Part shown: in pieces, positions 11,293 to 28,300 of the stretch
Layout: the number at the start of each line of letters is the position of its first letter
How positions within the stretch are numbered: position 1 is the stretch's first letter
Assembly: GCF_910591885.1 (NCBI RefSeq)
Contig: NW_025963548.1
Location: 6,935,501-6,999,500 of the forward strand
Source of the DNA: Bombus terrestris
Taxonomy: Eukaryota; Arthropoda; Insecta; Hymenoptera; Apidae
Length of the DNA: 64,000 nt
Reading direction: 5' to 3'
Position numbers and translations under genes: made by a program
Notes under the pieces: generated by a model
The model's input: only the letters and a program-made list of their open reading frames with translations
Databases searched by the model: none
Told to the model about the DNA's origin: nothing

Positions 11293-14267
11293 GTGATGCA
11301 ATATACCGTTATGCGTTATAACGTAATAGTTCATAACGTTATACGTCATATAGTGATGCAATATAACATTATACATTATAACGCAATAGTATTAGATGCT
11401 ATACGTCCTATAGTGATGCAATATAACGTTATACGTCCTATAGTGATGCAATATAACGTTATGCGTTACAACGTAATAGTTCATAACGTTGTACGTCATA
11501 TAGTGATGCAATATACCGTTATACATTATAGCGCAATAGTATATGACGCTATACGCCCTATAGTGATGCAATATATCGTTATACGTCCTATAGTGATGCA
11601 ATATAACGTTAATCGTCCTATAATGATGCAATGTAACGTTATACGTCCTATGCGTGATGCAATATACCGTTATGCGTTATAACGTAACAGTTCATAACGT
11701 TATGCGTCATATAGTGATGCAATATACCGTTATACATTATAACGCAATAGAATATGAAGCTATACGTCCTATAGTGTTGCAACATAACGTTACGCGTTAT
11801 AACGTAATATTTCATAACGTTATACGTCATATAGTAATGCAATATAACGTTGTACGTCCTATAGTGATGCAATATAACGTTATGCGTTATAATTGTAATA
11901 GTTCATAACGGAATACTTCATATAGTGGTGCAATATAACGTTATACGTTATAACGTAATAGTTCATAACGGAATACTTCATATAGTGATGCAATATACCG
12001 CTATACGTCCTATAGTGATGCAATATAACGTTATGCGTTATAACGTAATAGTTCATAACGTTATACGTCATATAGTAATGCAATATGACGTTATACGTCC
12101 TATAGTGATGCAATATAACGTTATGCGTTATAACGTAATAGTTCATAACGTTATACGTCATATAGTAATGCAATATAACGTTATGCGTTACAACGTAATA
12201 GTTCATAACGTTATACGTCATATAGTAATGCAATATAACGTTATGCGTTACAACGTAATAGTTCATAACGTTGTACGTCATATAGTGGTGCAATATACCG
12301 TTATACATTATAACACAATAGTTTATAACGTTATACGTCATATAGTATTGCAATATAACGTTATACGTCCTATAGTGATGCAATATAACGTTATGCGTTA
12401 TAACGTAATGGTTCATAACGTTATGCGTCATATAGTGATGGAATATACCGTTATACATTATAACGCAATAGTATATGACGCTATACGTCCTTTAGTGTTG
12501 CAATATAACGTTATGCCTTATAACGTAATAGTTCATAACGTTATACGTCATATAGTAATGCAATATAACGTTATGCGTTACAACGTAATAGTTCATAACG
12601 TTATACGTCATATAGTAATGCAATATATCGTTATACGTCATATAGTGATGCAATATGACGTTATACGTCCTATAGTGATGCAATATAACGTTAGGTGTTA
12701 TAACGTCATAGATCATAACGTTATACGTCATATGGTGAGGCAATATAACGTTATGCGTTATAACGTAATAGTTCATAACGTTATACGTCATATAGTAATG
12801 CAATATAACGTTATACGTCATATAGTGATGCAATATGACGTTATACGTCCTATTGTGATGCAATATAACGTTATACGTTACGATGTAATACTACAAAACG
12901 TTATACGTCACATGGTGATGCAATAAAACGTTATACGGTATAATGTAATAGTTCATAACGGTATACTTCATGTAGTGATGCAATATAACGTTATACGGTA
13001 TTACGTAATAGTACAAAACTTTATACGTCACATGGTGATGCAATATAACGTTATACGCTATAATGTAATAGTTCATAACGGTATACTTCATATAGTGATG
13101 CAATATAACGTTATACGTCCTATAGTGATGCAATGTAAGGCTATACGTTATTACGTAATAGTACAAAACGTTATACGTCAAATAGTGATGCAATATAACA
13201 TTACACGTCCTATAGTGATGCAATATAACGTTATACGTCCTATAGTGATGCAATATAACGTTATACGTCCTATAGTGATGCAATGTAACGTTATACGTCC
13301 TATGCGTGATGCAATATACCGTTATGCGTTATAACGTAATAGTTCATAACGTTATACGTCATATAGTGATGCAATATACCGTTATACATTATAACGCAAT
13401 AGTATTAGACGCTATACGTCCTATAGTGATGCAATATAACGTTATACGTCCTATAGTGATGCAATATAACGTTATGCGTTACAACGTAATAGTTCATAAC
13501 TTTGTATGTCATATAGTGATGCAATATACCGTTATACATTATAGCGCAATAGTATATGACGCTATACGTCCTATAGTGATGCAATATAACGTTATACGTC
13601 CTATAGTGATGCAATATAACGTTCATCGCCTTATAATGATGCAATGTAACGTTATACGTCCTATGCGTGATGCAATATACCGTTATGCGTTATAACGTAA
13701 CTGTTCATAACGTTATGCGTCATATAGTGATGCAATATACCGTTATACATTATAACGAAATAGAATATGACGCTATACGTCCTATAGTGTTGCAACATAA
13801 CGTTATGCGTTATAACGTAATAGTTCATAACGTTATACGTCATATAGTAATGCAATATAACGTTATGCGTTACAACGTAATAGTTCATAACGTTGTACGT
13901 CATATAGTGGTGCAATATACCGTTATACATTATAACAGAATAGTTTATAACGTTATACGTCATATAGTAATGCAATATAACGTTATACGTCCTATAGTGA
14001 TGCAATATAACGTTATGCGTTGTAACGTAATAGTTCATAACGGTATACGTCATATAGTGATGCAATATAACGTTATACGTCCTATAGTGATGCAATGTAA
14101 CGCTATACGTTATTACGTAATAGTACAAAACGTTACACGTCAAATAGTGATGCAATATAACATTACACGTCCTATAGTGATGCAATATAACGTTATACGT
14201 CCTATAGTGATGCAATATAACGTTATACGTCCTATAGTGATGCAATATAACGTTATACTTCCTATGC
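11293..14267 (+). repeat. 2.7-3.0 kb HOR unit, copy 2
   Basis: 2975 bp. It matches copy 1 at offset 5325 up to about 12.96 kb, then 5294 after loss of one monomer and one slip base (31 bp). It is directly followed by copy 3. Confidence 0.88.
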
Positions 14268-17123
14268 GTGATGCAATATACCGTTATGCGTTATAACGTA
14301 ATAGTTCATAACGTTATACGTCATATAGTGATGCAATATACCGTTATACATTATAACGCAATAGTATTAGACACTCTACGTCCTATAGTGATGCAATATA
14401 ACGTTATACGTCCTATAGTGATGCAATATAACGTTATGCGTTACAACGTAATAGTTCATAACGTTGTACGTCATATAGTGATGCAATATACCGTTATACA
14501 TTATAGCGCAATAGTATATGACGCTATACGCCCTATAGTGATGCAATATATCGTTATACGTCCTATAGTGATGCAATATAACGTTAATCGTCCTATAATG
14601 ATGCAATGTAACGTTATACGTCCTATGCGTGATGCAATATACCGTTATGCGTTATAACGTAACAGTTCATAACGTTATGCGTCATATAGTGATGCAATAT
14701 ACCGTTATACATTATAACGCAATAGAATATGACGCTATACGTCCTATAGTGTTGCAACATAACGTTACGCGTTATAACGTAATATTTCATAACGTTATAC
14801 ATCATATAGTAATGCAATATAACGTTGTACGTCCTATAGTGATGCAATATAACGTTATGCGTTATAATTGTAATAGTTCATAACGGAATACTTCATATAG
14901 TGGTGCAATATAACGTTATACGTTATAACGTAATAGTTCATAACGGAATACTTCATATAGTGATGCAATATACCGCTATACGTCCTATAGTGATGCAATA
15001 TAACGTTATGCGTTATAACGTAATAGTTCATAACGTTATACGTCATATAGTAATGCAATATGACGCTATACGTCCTATAGTGATGCAATATAACGTTATG
15101 CGTTATAACGTAATAGTTCATAACGTTATACGTCATATAGTAATGCAATATAACGTTATGCGTTACAACGTAATAGTTCATAACGTTATACGTCATATAG
15201 TAATGCAATATAACGTTATGCGTTACAACGTAATAGTTCATAACGTTGTACGTCATATAGTGGTGCAATATACCGTTATACATTATAACACAATAGTTTA
15301 TAACGTTATACGTCATATAGTATTGCAATATAACGTTATACGTCCTATAGTGATGCAATATAACGTTATGCGTTATAACGTAATGGTTCATAACGTTATG
15401 CGTCATATAGTGATGGAATATACCGTTATACATTATAACGCAATAGTATATGACGCTATACGTCCTTTAGTGTTGCAATATAACGTTATGCCTTATAACG
15501 TAATAGTTCATAACGTTATACGTCATATAGTAATGCAATATAACGTTATGCGTTACAACGTAATAGTTCATAACGTTATACGTCATATAGTAATGCAATA
15601 TATCGTTATACGTCATATAGTGATGCAATATGATGTTATACGTCCTATAGTGATGCAATATAACGTTAGGTGTTATAACGTCATAGATCATAACGTTATA
15701 CGTCATATGGTGAGGCAATATAACGTTATGCGTTATAACGTAATAGTTCATAACGTTATACGTCATATAGTAATGCAATATAACGTTATACGTCATATAG
15801 TGATGCAATATGACGTTATACGTCCTATTGTGATGCTATATAACGTTATACGTTACGATGTAATACTACAAAACGTTATACGTCACATGGTGATGCAATA
15901 AAACGTTATACGGTATAATGTAATAGTTCATAACGGTATACTTCATGTAGTGATGCAATATAACGTTATACGTCCTATAGCGATGCAATATAACGTTATA
16001 CGGTATTACGTAATAGTACAAAACTTTATACGTCACATGGTGATGCAATATAACGTTATACGCTATAATGTAATAGTTCATAACGGTATACTTCATATAG
16101 TGATGCAATATAACGTTATACGTCCTATAGTGATGCAATGTAAGGCTATACGTTATTACGTAATAGTACAAAACGTTATACGTCAAATAGTGATGCAATA
16201 TAACATTACACGTCCTATAGTGATGCAATATAACGTTATACGTCCTATAGTGATGCAATATAACGTTATACGTCCATATAGTGATGCAATGTAACGTTAT
16301 ACGTCCTATGCGTGATGCAATATACCGTTATGCGTTATAACGTAATAGTTCATAACGTTATACGTCATATAGTGATGCAATATACCGTTATACATTATAA
16401 CGCAATAGTATTAGACGCTATACGTCCTATAGTGATGCAATATAACGTTATACGTCCTATAGTGATGCAATATAACGTTAATCGCCTTATAATGATGCAA
16501 TGTAACGTTATACGTCCTATGCGTGATGCAATATACCGTTATGCGTTATAACGTAACTGTTCATAACGTTATGCGTCATATAGTGATGCAATATACCGTT
16601 ATACATTATAACGAAATAGAATATGACGCTATACGTCCTATAGTGTTGCAACATAACGTTATGCGTTATAACGTAATAGTTCATAACGTTATACGTCATA
16701 TAGTAATGCAATATAACGTTATGCGTTACAACGTAATAGTTCATAACGTTGTACGTCATATAGTGGTGCAATATACCGTTATACATTATAACACAATAGT
16801 TTATAACGTTATACGTCATATAGTAATGCAATATAACGTTATACGTCCTATAGTGATGCAATATAACGTTATGCGTTGTAACGTAATAGTTCATAACGGT
16901 ATACGTCATATAGTGATGCAATATAACGTTATACGTCCTATAGTGATGCAATGTAACGCTATACGTTATTACGTAATAGTACAAAACGTTACACGTCAAA
17001 TAGTGATGCAATATAACATTACACGTCCTATAGTGATGCAATATAACGTTATACGTCCTATAGTGATGCAATATAACGTTATACGTCCTATAGTGATGCA
17101 ATATAACGTTATACTTCCTATGC
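14268..17123 (+). repeat. 2.7-3.0 kb HOR unit, copy 3
   Basis: 2856 bp, directly adjacent to copy 2. It differs by +31 bp (the restored monomer and slip base near 15.97 and 16.27 kb) and by exactly five monomers missing from the second 361-bp subunit (16312-16522 is 211 bp). Confidence 0.88.
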
Positions 17124-18699
17124 GTGATGCAATATACCGTTATGCGTTATAACGTAATAGTTCATAACGTTATACGTCATATAGTGATGCAATATACCGT
17201 TATACATTATAACGCAATAGTATTAGACACTATACGTCCTATAGTGATGCAATATAACGTTATACGTCCTATAGTGATGCAATATAACGTTATGCGTTAC
17301 AACGTAATAGTTCATAACGTTGTACGTCATATAGTGATGCAATATACCGTTATACATTATAGCGCAATAGTATATGACGCTATACGTCCTATAGTGATGC
17401 AATATAACGTTATACGTCCTATAGTGATGCAATATAACGTTAATCGCCTTATAATGATGCAATGTAACGTTATACGTCCTATGCGTGATGCAATATACCG
17501 TTATGCGTTATAACGTAACTGTTCATAACGTTATGCGTCATATAGTGATGCAATATACCGTTATACATTATAACGCAATAGAATATGACGCTATACGTCC
17601 TATAGTGATGCAACATAACGTTATGCGTTATAACGTAATAGTTCATAACGTTATACGTCATATAGTAATGCAATATAACGTTGTACGTCCTATAGTGATG
17701 CATATAACGTTATGCGTTATAATTGTAATAGTTCATAACGGAATACTTCATATAGTGGTGCAATATAACGTTATACGTTATAACGTAATAGTTCATAACG
17801 GTATACTTCATATAGTGATGCAATATACCGCTATACGTCCTATAGTGATGCAATATAACGTTATGCGTTATAACGTAATAGTTCATAACGTTATACGTCA
17901 TATAGTAATGCAATATGACGTTATACGTCCTATAGTGATGCAATATAACGTTAAGCGTTATAACGTAATAGTTCATAACGTTATACGTCATATAGTAATG
18001 CAATATAACGTTATGCGTTACAACGTAATAGTTCATAACGTTATACGTCACATAGTAATGCAATATAACGTTATGCGTTACAACGTAATAGTTCATAACG
18101 TTGTACGTCATATAGTGGTGCAATATACCGTTATACATTATAACACAATAGTTTATAACGTTATACGTCATATAGTATTGCAATATAACGTTATACGTCC
18201 TATAGTGATGCAATATAACGTTATGCGTTATAACGTAATGGTTCATAACGTTATGCGTCATATAGTGATGGAATATACCGTTATACATTATAACGCAATA
18301 GTATATGACGCTATACGTCCTTTAGTGTTGCAATATAACGTTATGCGTTATAACGTAATAGTTCACAACGTTATACGTCATATAGTAATGCAATATAACG
18401 TTATGCGTTACAACGTAATAGTTCATAACGTAATACGTCATATAGTGGTGCAATATGCCGTTATACATTATAACACAATAGTTTATAACGTTATACGTCA
18501 TATAGTAATGCAATATAACGTTATACGTCCTATAGTGATGCAATATAACGTTATGCGTTATAACGTAATGTTTCATAACGTTATGCGTCATATAGTGATG
18601 GAATATACCGTTATACATTATAACGCAATAGAATATGACGCTATACGTCCTATAGTGTTGCAACATAACGTTATGCGTTATAACGTAATAGTTCATAAC

Positions 18700-19186
18700 G
18701 TTATACGTCATATACTGATGCAATTAAAGTTCAAAACGCTAAACATCATATAGTGAAGCAATATAACGTTATTCGTTATTACGTAATAGTACAAAACGTT
18801 ATACGTCATATAGTGACGCAATATACCGTTATACATCATATAGTGGTGCAATATACCGTTATACATTATAACACAATAGTTTATAACGTTTACGTCCTAT
18901 AGTAATGTAATATAACGTTATGCATCATATAGTGATGCAATATAAAGTTATTCCTTCATAGCGCGATAATATATAACGTTATACGTCATAAAGTGATGCA
19001 ATATGACGTTATACGTCCTATAGTGATGCAATATAACGTTAGGTGTTATAACGTCATAGATCATAACGTTATACGTCATATGGTGAGGCAATATAACGTT
19101 ATGCGTTATAACGTAATAGTTCATAACGTTATACGTCATATAGTAATGCAATATAACGTTATACGTTATAACGTATAGCATATAAC
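18700..19186 (+). repeat. 487-bp landmark module, copy 3
   Basis: Complete; GCGCG and GGTGAGGCAAT lineage. It lies 3010 bp before copy 4, and the flanking 361-bp subunits are duplicated too (17124 and 20434, offset 3310). Confidence 0.93.
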
Positions 19187-21709
19187 GTTATACGTCATAT
19201 AGTGATGCAATATGACGTTATACGTCCTATTGTGATGCAATATAACGTTATACGTTACTATGTAATAGTACAAAACGTTATACGTCACATGGTGATGCAA
19301 TAAAACGTTATACGGTATAATGTAATAGTTCATAACAGTATACTTCATGTAGTGATGCAATATAACGTTATACGTCCTATAGTGATGCAATATAACGTTA
19401 TACGATATTACGTAATAGTACAAAACTTTATACGTCACATGGTGATGCAATATAACGTTATACGTTATAATGTAATAGTTCATAACGGTATACTTCATAT
19501 AGTGATGCAATATAACGTTATACGTCCTATAGTGATGCAATGTAACGCTATACGTTATTACGTAATAGTACAAAACGTTATACGTCAAATAGTGATGCAA
19601 TATAACATTACACGTCCTATAGTGATGCAATATAACGTTATGCGTTACAACGTAATAGTTCATAACTTTGTATGTCATATAGTGATGCAATATACCGTTA
19701 TACATTATAGCGCAATAGTATATGACGCTATACGTCCTATAGTGATGCAATATAACGTTATACGTCCTATAGTGATGCAATATAACGTTAATCGCCTTAT
19801 AATGATGCAATGTAACGTTATACGTCCTATGCGTGATGCAATATACCGTTATGCGTTATAACGTAACTGTTCATAACGTTATGCGTCATATAGTGATGCA
19901 ATATACCGTTATACATTATAACGAAATAGAATATGACGCTATACGTCCTATAGTGTTGCAACATAACGTTATGCGTTATAACGTAATAGTTCATAACGTT
20001 ATACGTCATATAGTAATGCAATATAACGTTATGCGTTACAACGTAATAGTTCATAACGTTGTACGTCATATAGTGGTGCAATATACCGTTATACATTATA
20101 ACACAATAGTTTATAACGTTATACGTCATATAGTAATGCAATATAACGTTATACGTCCTATAGTGATGCAATATAACGTTATGCGTTGTAACGTAATAGT
20201 TCATAACGGTATACGTCATATAGTGATGCAATATAACGTTATACGTCCTATAGTGATGCAATGTAACGCTATACGTTATTACGTAATAGTACAAAACGTT
20301 ACACGTCAAATAGTGATGCAATATAACGTTATACGTCCTATAGTGATGCAATATAACGTTATACGTCCTATAGTGATGCAATATAACGTTATACGTCCTA
20401 TAGTGATGCAATATAACGTTATACTTCCTATGCGTGATGCAATATACCGTTATGCGTTATAACGTAATAGTTCATAACGTTATACGTCATATAGTGATGC
20501 AATATACCGTTATACATTATAACGCAATAGTATTAGACACTATACGTCCTATAGTGATGCAATATAACGTTATACGTCCTATAGTGATGCAATATAACGT
20601 TATGCGTTACAACGTAATAGTTCATAACGTTGTACGTCATATAGTGATGCAATATACCGTTATACATTATAGCGCAATAGTATATGACGCTATACGTCCT
20701 ATAGTGATGCAATATAACGTTATACGTCCTATAGTGATGCAATATAACGTTAATCGCCTTATAATGATGCAATGTAACGTTATACGTCCTATGCGTGATG
20801 CAATATACCGTTATGCGTTATAACGTAACTGTTCATAACGTTATGCGTCATATAGTGATGCAATATACCGTTATACATTATAACGCAATAGAATATGACG
20901 CTATACGTCCTATAGTGTTGCAACATAACGTTATGCGTTATAACGTAATAGTTCATAACGTTATACGTCATATAGTAATGCAATATAACGTTGTACGTCC
21001 TATAGTGATGCATATAACGTTATGCGTTATAATTGTAATAGTTCATAACGGAATACGTCACATAGTAATGCAATATAACGTTATGCGTTACAACGTAATA
21101 GTTCATAACGTTGTACGTCATATAGTGGTGCAATATACCGTTATACATTATAACACAATAGTTTATAACGTTATACGTCATATAGTATTGCAATATAACG
21201 TTATACGTCCTATAGTGATGCAATATAACGTTATGCGTTATAACGTAATGGTTCATAACGTTACGCGTCATATAGTGATGGAATATACCGTTATACATTA
21301 TAACGCAATAGTATATGACGCTATACGTCCTTTAGTGTTGCAATATAACGTTATGCGTTATAACGTAATAGTTCACAACGTTATACGTCATATAGTAATG
21401 CAATATAACGTTATGCGTCACAACGTAATAGTTCATAACGTAATACGTCATATAGTGGTGCAATATACCGTTATACATTATAACACAATAGTTTATAACG
21501 TTATACGTCATATAGTAATGCAATATAACGTTATACGTCCTATAGTGATGCAATATAACGTTATGCGTTATAACGTAATGTTTCATAACGTTATGCGTCA
21601 TATAGTGATGGAATATACCGTTATACATTATAACGCAATAGAATATGACGCTATACGTCCTATAGTGTTGCAACATAACGTTATGCGTTATAACGTAATA
21701 GTTCATAAC

Positions 21710-22196
21710 GTTATACGTCATATACTGATGCAATTAAAGTTCAAAACGCTAAACATCATATAGTGAAGCAATATAACGTTATTCGTTATTACGTAATAGT
21801 ACAAAACGTTATACGTCATATAGTGACGCAATATACCGTTATACATCATATAGTGGTGCAATATACCGTTATACATTATAACACAATAGTTTATAACGTT
21901 TACGTCCTATAGTAATGTAATATAACGTTATGCATCATATAGTGATGCAATATAAAGTTATTCCTTCATAGCGCGATAATATATAACGTTATACGTCATA
22001 AAGTGATGCAATATGACGTTATACGTCCTATAGTGATGCAATATAACGTTAGGTGTTATAACGTCATAGATCATAACGTTATACGTCATATGGTGAGGCA
22101 ATATAACGTTATGCGTTATAACGTAATAGTTCATAACGTTATACGTCATATAGTAATGCAATATAACGTTATACGTTATAACGTATAGCATATAAC
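21710..22196 (+). repeat. 487-bp landmark module, copy 4
   Basis: Complete; GCGCG lineage. It is part of a block that matches the copy 6 neighbourhood at offset +12,968. Confidence 0.93.
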
Positions 22197-23819
22197 GTTA
22201 TACGTCATATAGTGATGCAATATGACGTTATACGTCCTATTGTGATGCAATATAACGTTATACGTTACTATGTAATAGTACAAAACGTTATACGTCACAT
22301 GGTGATGCAATAAAACGTTATACGGTATAATGTAATAGTTCATAACAGTATACTTCATGTAGTGATGCAATATAACGTTATACGTCCTATAGTGATGCAA
22401 TATAACGTTATACGATATTACGTAATAGTACAAAACTTTATACGTCACATGGTGATGCAATATAACGTTATACGTTATAATGTAATAGTTCATAACGGTA
22501 TACTTCATATAGTGATGCAATATAACGTTATACGTCCTATAGTGATGCAATGTAACGCTATACGTTATTACGTAATAGTACAAAACGTTATACGTCAAAT
22601 AGTGATGCAATATAACATTACACGTCCTATAGTGATGCAATATAACGTTATACGTCCTATAGTGATGCAATATAACGTTATACGTCCTATAGTGATGCAA
22701 TGTAACGTTATACGTCCTATGCGTGATGCAATATACCGTTATGCGTTATAACGTAATAGTTCATAACGTTATACGTCATATAGTGATGCAATATACAGTT
22801 ATACATTATAACGCAATAGTATTAGACGCTATACGTCCTATAGTGATGCAATATAACGTTATACGTCCTATAGTGATGCAATATATCGTTATGCGTTACA
22901 ACGTAATAGTTCATAACGTTGTACGCCATATAGTGATGCAATATACCGTTATACATTATAGCGCAATAGTGTATGACGCTATACGTCCTATAGTGATGCA
23001 ATATAACGTTATACGTCCTATAGTGATGCAATATAACGTTATGCGTTACAACGTAATAGTTCATAACGTTGTACGTCATATAGTGATGCAATATACCGTT
23101 ATACGTTATAGCGCAATAGTGTATGACGCTATACATCCTATAGTGATGCAATATAACGTTATACGTCCTATAGTGATGCAATATAACGTTATGCGTTACA
23201 ACGTAATAGTTCATAACGTTGTACGTCATATAGTGATGCAATGTAACGTTATACGTCCTATGCGTGATGCAATATAACGTTATGCGCTATAACGTAATAG
23301 TTCATAAGGCTATGCGTCATATAGTGATGCAATGTAACGCTATACGTTATTACGTAATAGTACAAAACGTTATACGTCAAATAGTGATGCAATATAACAT
23401 TACACGTCCTATAGTGAGGCAATATAACGTTATACGTCCTATAGTGATGCAATATAACGTTATACGTCCTATAGTGATGCAATGTAACGTTATACGTCCT
23501 ATGCGTGATGCAATATACCGTTATGCGTTATAACGTAATAGTTCATAACGTTATACGTCATATAGTGATGCAATATACAGTTATACATTATAACGCAATA
23601 GTACTAGACGCTATACGTCCTATAGTGATGGAATATAACGTTATACGTCCTATAGTGATGCAATATAATGTTATGCGTTACAACGTAATAGTTCATAACG
23701 TTGTACGTCATATAGTGATGCAATATACCGTTATACATTATAGCGCAATAGTGTATGACGCTATACGTCCTATAGTGATGCAATATAACGTTATAGGTCA
23801 TAATGTAATAGTTCATAAC

Positions 23820-23960
23820 GTTATACGTCATATACTGATGCAATTAAAGTTCAAAACGCTAAACATCATATAGTGAAGCAATATAACGTTATTCGTTATT
23901 ACGTAATAGTACAAAACGTTATACGTCATATAGTGACGCAATATACCGTTATACATTATA
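23820..23960 (+). repeat. Landmark module, 5' part only
   Basis: Hybrid monomer and E monomer present. The sequence then joins ordinary satellite (TACATTATAACACAATAG) one monomer early and lacks the divergent 31-bp monomer. Similar 5'-only copies start at 43338 and 48602. The end coordinate is approximate. Confidence 0.8.
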
Positions 23961-25329
23961 ACACAATAGTTTATAACGTTATACGTCATATAGTATAGCA
24001 ATATAACGTTATACGTCCTATAGTGATGCAATATACCGTTATGCGTTATAACGTAATAGTTCATAACGTTATACGTCATATAGTGATGCAATATACAGTT
24101 ATACATTATAACGCAATAGTATTAGACGCTATACGTCCTATAGTGATGCAATATAACGTTATACGTCCTATAGTGATGCAATATAACGTTATGCGTTACA
24201 ACGTAATAGTTCATAACGTTGTACGTCATATAGTGATGCAATATACCGTTATACGTTATAGCGCAATAGTGTATGACGCTATACATCCTATAGTGATGCA
24301 ATATTACGTTATACGTCCTATAGTGATGCAATATAACGTTAAGCGTGCTATAGTGATGCAATGTAACGTTATACGTCCTATGCGTGATGCAATATAACGT
24401 TGTGCGCTATAACGTAATAGTTCATAACGTTATGCGTCATATAGTGATGGAATATACCGTTATACATTATAACACAATAGTTTATAACGTTATACGTCAT
24501 ATAGTATAGCAATATAACGTTATACGTCCTATAGTGATGCAATATAACGTTATGCGTTATAACGTAATGGTTCATAACGTTATGCGTCATATAGTGATGG
24601 AATATACCGTTATACATTATAACGCAATAGTATATGACGCTATACATCCTTTAGTGTTGCAATATAACGTTATGCGTTATAACGTAATGGTTCATAACGT
24701 TGTACGTCATATAGTGGTGCAATATACCGTTATACATTATAACACAATAGTTTATAACGTTATACGTCATATAGTAATGCAATATAACGTTATACGTCCT
24801 ATAGTGATGCAATATAACGTTATGCGTTATAACGTAATGGTTCATAACGTTATGCGTCATATAGTGATGGAATATACCGTTAAACGTCCTATAGTGATGC
24901 AATGTAACGTTATACGTCCTATGCGTGATGCAATATAACGTTATGCGCTATAACGTAATAGTTCATAACGTTATGCGTCATATAGTGATGGAATATACCG
25001 TTATACATTATAACACAATAGTTTATAACGTTATACGTCATATAGTATTGCAATATAACGTTATACGTCCTATAGTGATGCAATATAACGTTATGCGTTA
25101 TAACTTAATGGTTCATAACGTTATGCGTCATATAGTGATGGAATATACCGTTATACATTATAACGCAATAGTATATGACGCTATACGTCCTTTAGTGTTG
25201 CAGTATAACGTTATGCGTTATAACGGAATAGTTCATAACGTTATACGTCATATAGTAATGCAATATAACGTTATGCGTTACAACGTAATAGTTCATAACG
25301 TTGTACGTCATATAGTGGTGCAATATACC

Positions 25330-28300
25330 GTTATACATTATAACACAATAGTTTATAACGTTATACGTCATATAGTAATGCAATATAACGTTATACGTCC
25401 TATAGTGATGCAATATAACGTTATGCGTTATAACGTAATGGTTCATAACGTTATGCGTCATATAGTGATGGAATATACCGTTATACGTCCTATAGTGACG
25501 CAATATAACGTTATGCGTTATAACGTAATAGTTCATAACGTTATACGTCATATAGTAATGCAATATAACGTTATGCGTTACAACGTAATAGTTCATAACG
25601 TTATACGTCATATAGTAATGCAATATAACGTTATGCGTTACAACGTAATAGTTCATAACGTTGTACGTCATATAGTGGTGCAATATACCGTTATACATTA
25701 TAACACAATAGTTTATAACGTTATACGTCATATAGTATTGCAATATAACGTTATACGTCCTATAGTGATGCAATATAACGTTATGCGTTATAACGTTATG
25801 GTTCATAACGTTATGCGTCATATAGTGATGGAATATACCGTTATACATTATAACGCAATAGTATATGACGCTATACGTCCTTTAGTGTTGCAATATAACG
25901 TTATGCGTTATAACGTAATAGTTCATAACGTTATACGTCATATAGTAATGCAATATAACATTATGCGTTACAACGTAATAGTTCATAACGTTATACGTCA
26001 TATAGTGGTGCAATATACCGTTATACATTATAACACAATAGTTTATAACGTTATACGTCATATAGTAATGCAATATAACGTTATACGTCCTATAGTGATG
26101 CAATATAACGTTATGAGTTATAACGTAATGGTTCATAACGTTATGCGTCATATAGTGATGGAATATACCGTTATACATTATAACGCAATAGAATATGACG
26201 CTATACGTCCTATAGTGTTGCAACATAACGTTATGCGTTATAACGTAATAGTTCATAACGTTATACGTCATATAGTGATGCAATATAATGTTATACGTCC
26301 TATAGTGATGCAATATAACGTTATAGGTTATAATGTAATAGTTCATAACGTTATACGTCATATACTGATGCAATTAAAGTTCAAAACGCTAAACATCATA
26401 TAGTGAAGCAATATAACGTTATTCGTTATTACGTAATAGTACAAAACGTTATACGTCATATAGTGACGCAATATACCGTTATACATCATATAGTGGTGCA
26501 ATATACCGTTATACATTATAACACAATAGTTTATAACGTTTACGTCCTATAGTAATGTAATATAACGTTATGCATCATATAGTGATGCAATATAAAGTTA
26601 TTCCTTCATAGCGCAATAATATATAACGTTATACGTCATAAAGTGATGCAATATGACGTTATACGTCCTATAGTGATGCAATATAACGTTAGGTGTTATA
26701 ACGTCATAGATCATAACGTTATACGTCATATGGTAAGGAAATATAACGTTATGCGTTATAACGTAATAGTTCATAACGTTATACGTCATATAGTAATGCA
26801 ATATAACGTTATACGTTATAACGTATAGCATATAACGTTATACGTCATATAGTGATGCAATATGACGTTATACGTCCTATTGTGATGCAATATAACGTTA
26901 TACGTTACTATGTAATAGTACAAAACGTTATACGTCACATGGTGATGCAATAAAACGTTATACGGTATAATGTAATAGTTCATAACGGTATACTTCATGT
27001 AGTGATGCAATATAACGTTATACGTCCTATAGTGATGCAATATAACGTTATACGAAATTACGTAATAGTACAAAACTTTATACGTCACATGGTGATGCAA
27101 TATAACGTTATACGTTATAATGTAATAGTTCATAACGGTATACTTCATATAGTGATGCAATATAACGTTATACGTCCTATAGTGATGCAATGTAACGCTA
27201 TACGTTATTACGTAATAGTACAAAACGTTATACGTCAAATAGTGATGCAATATAACATTACACGTCCTATAGTGAGGCAATATAACGTTATACGTCCTAT
27301 AGTGATGCAATATAACGTTATACGTTACAACGTAATACTTCATAACGTTGTACGTCATATAGTGATGCAATATACCGTTATACATTATAGCGCAATAGTG
27401 TATGACGCTGTACGTCCTATAGTGATGCAATATAACGTTATACGTCCTATAGTGATGCAATATAACGTTAAACGTCCTATAGTGATGCAATGTAACGTTA
27501 TACGTCCTATGCGTGATGCAATATAACGTTGTGCGCTATAACGTAATAGTTCATAACGTTATGCGTCATATAGTGATGGAATATACCGTTATACATTATA
27601 ACACAATAGTTTATAACGTTATACGTCATATAGTATAGCAATATAACGTTATACGTCCTATAGTGATGCAATATAACGTTATGCGTTATAACGTAATGGT
27701 TCATAACGTTATGCGTCATATAGTGATGGAATATACCGTTATACATTATAACGCAATAGTATATGACGCTATACGTCCTTTAGTGTTGCAATATAACGTT
27801 ATGCGTTATAACGTAAGAGTTCATAACGTTATACGTCATATAGTAATGCAATATAACGTTATGCGTTACAACGTAATAGTTCATAACGTTGTACGTCATA
27901 TAGTGATGCAACATACCGTTATACATTATAACACAATAGTTTATAACGTTACACGTCATATAGTATTGCAATAAAACGTTATACGTCCTATAGTGATGCA
28001 ATATAACGTTATGCGTTATAACGTAATGGTTCATAACGTTATGCGTCATATAGTGATGGAATATACCGTTATACATTATAACGCAATAGTATATGACGCT
28101 ATACATCCTTTAGTGTTGCAATATAACGTTATGCGTTATAACGTAATAGTTCATAACGTTATACGTCATATAGTAATGCAATATAACGTTATGCGTTACA
28201 ACGTAATAGTTCATAACGTTGTACGTCATATAGTGGTGCAATATACGGTTATACATTATAACACAATAGTTTATAACGTTATACGTCATATAGTAATGCA

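Larger units (their letters stand above)
17124..25329 (+). repeat. Mosaic satellite with landmark modules 3 and 4
   Basis: No gene. It holds two 361-bp subunits at 17124 and 20434 and full modules at 18700-19186 and 21710-22196. Positions of about 21170-23035 match about 34138-36003 at offset 12,968. From 22723 to 24400 several subunits are fused in irregular lengths (541 bp from 22723, 241 bp from 23264), and a 5'-only module lies at 23820. Confidence 0.85.
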
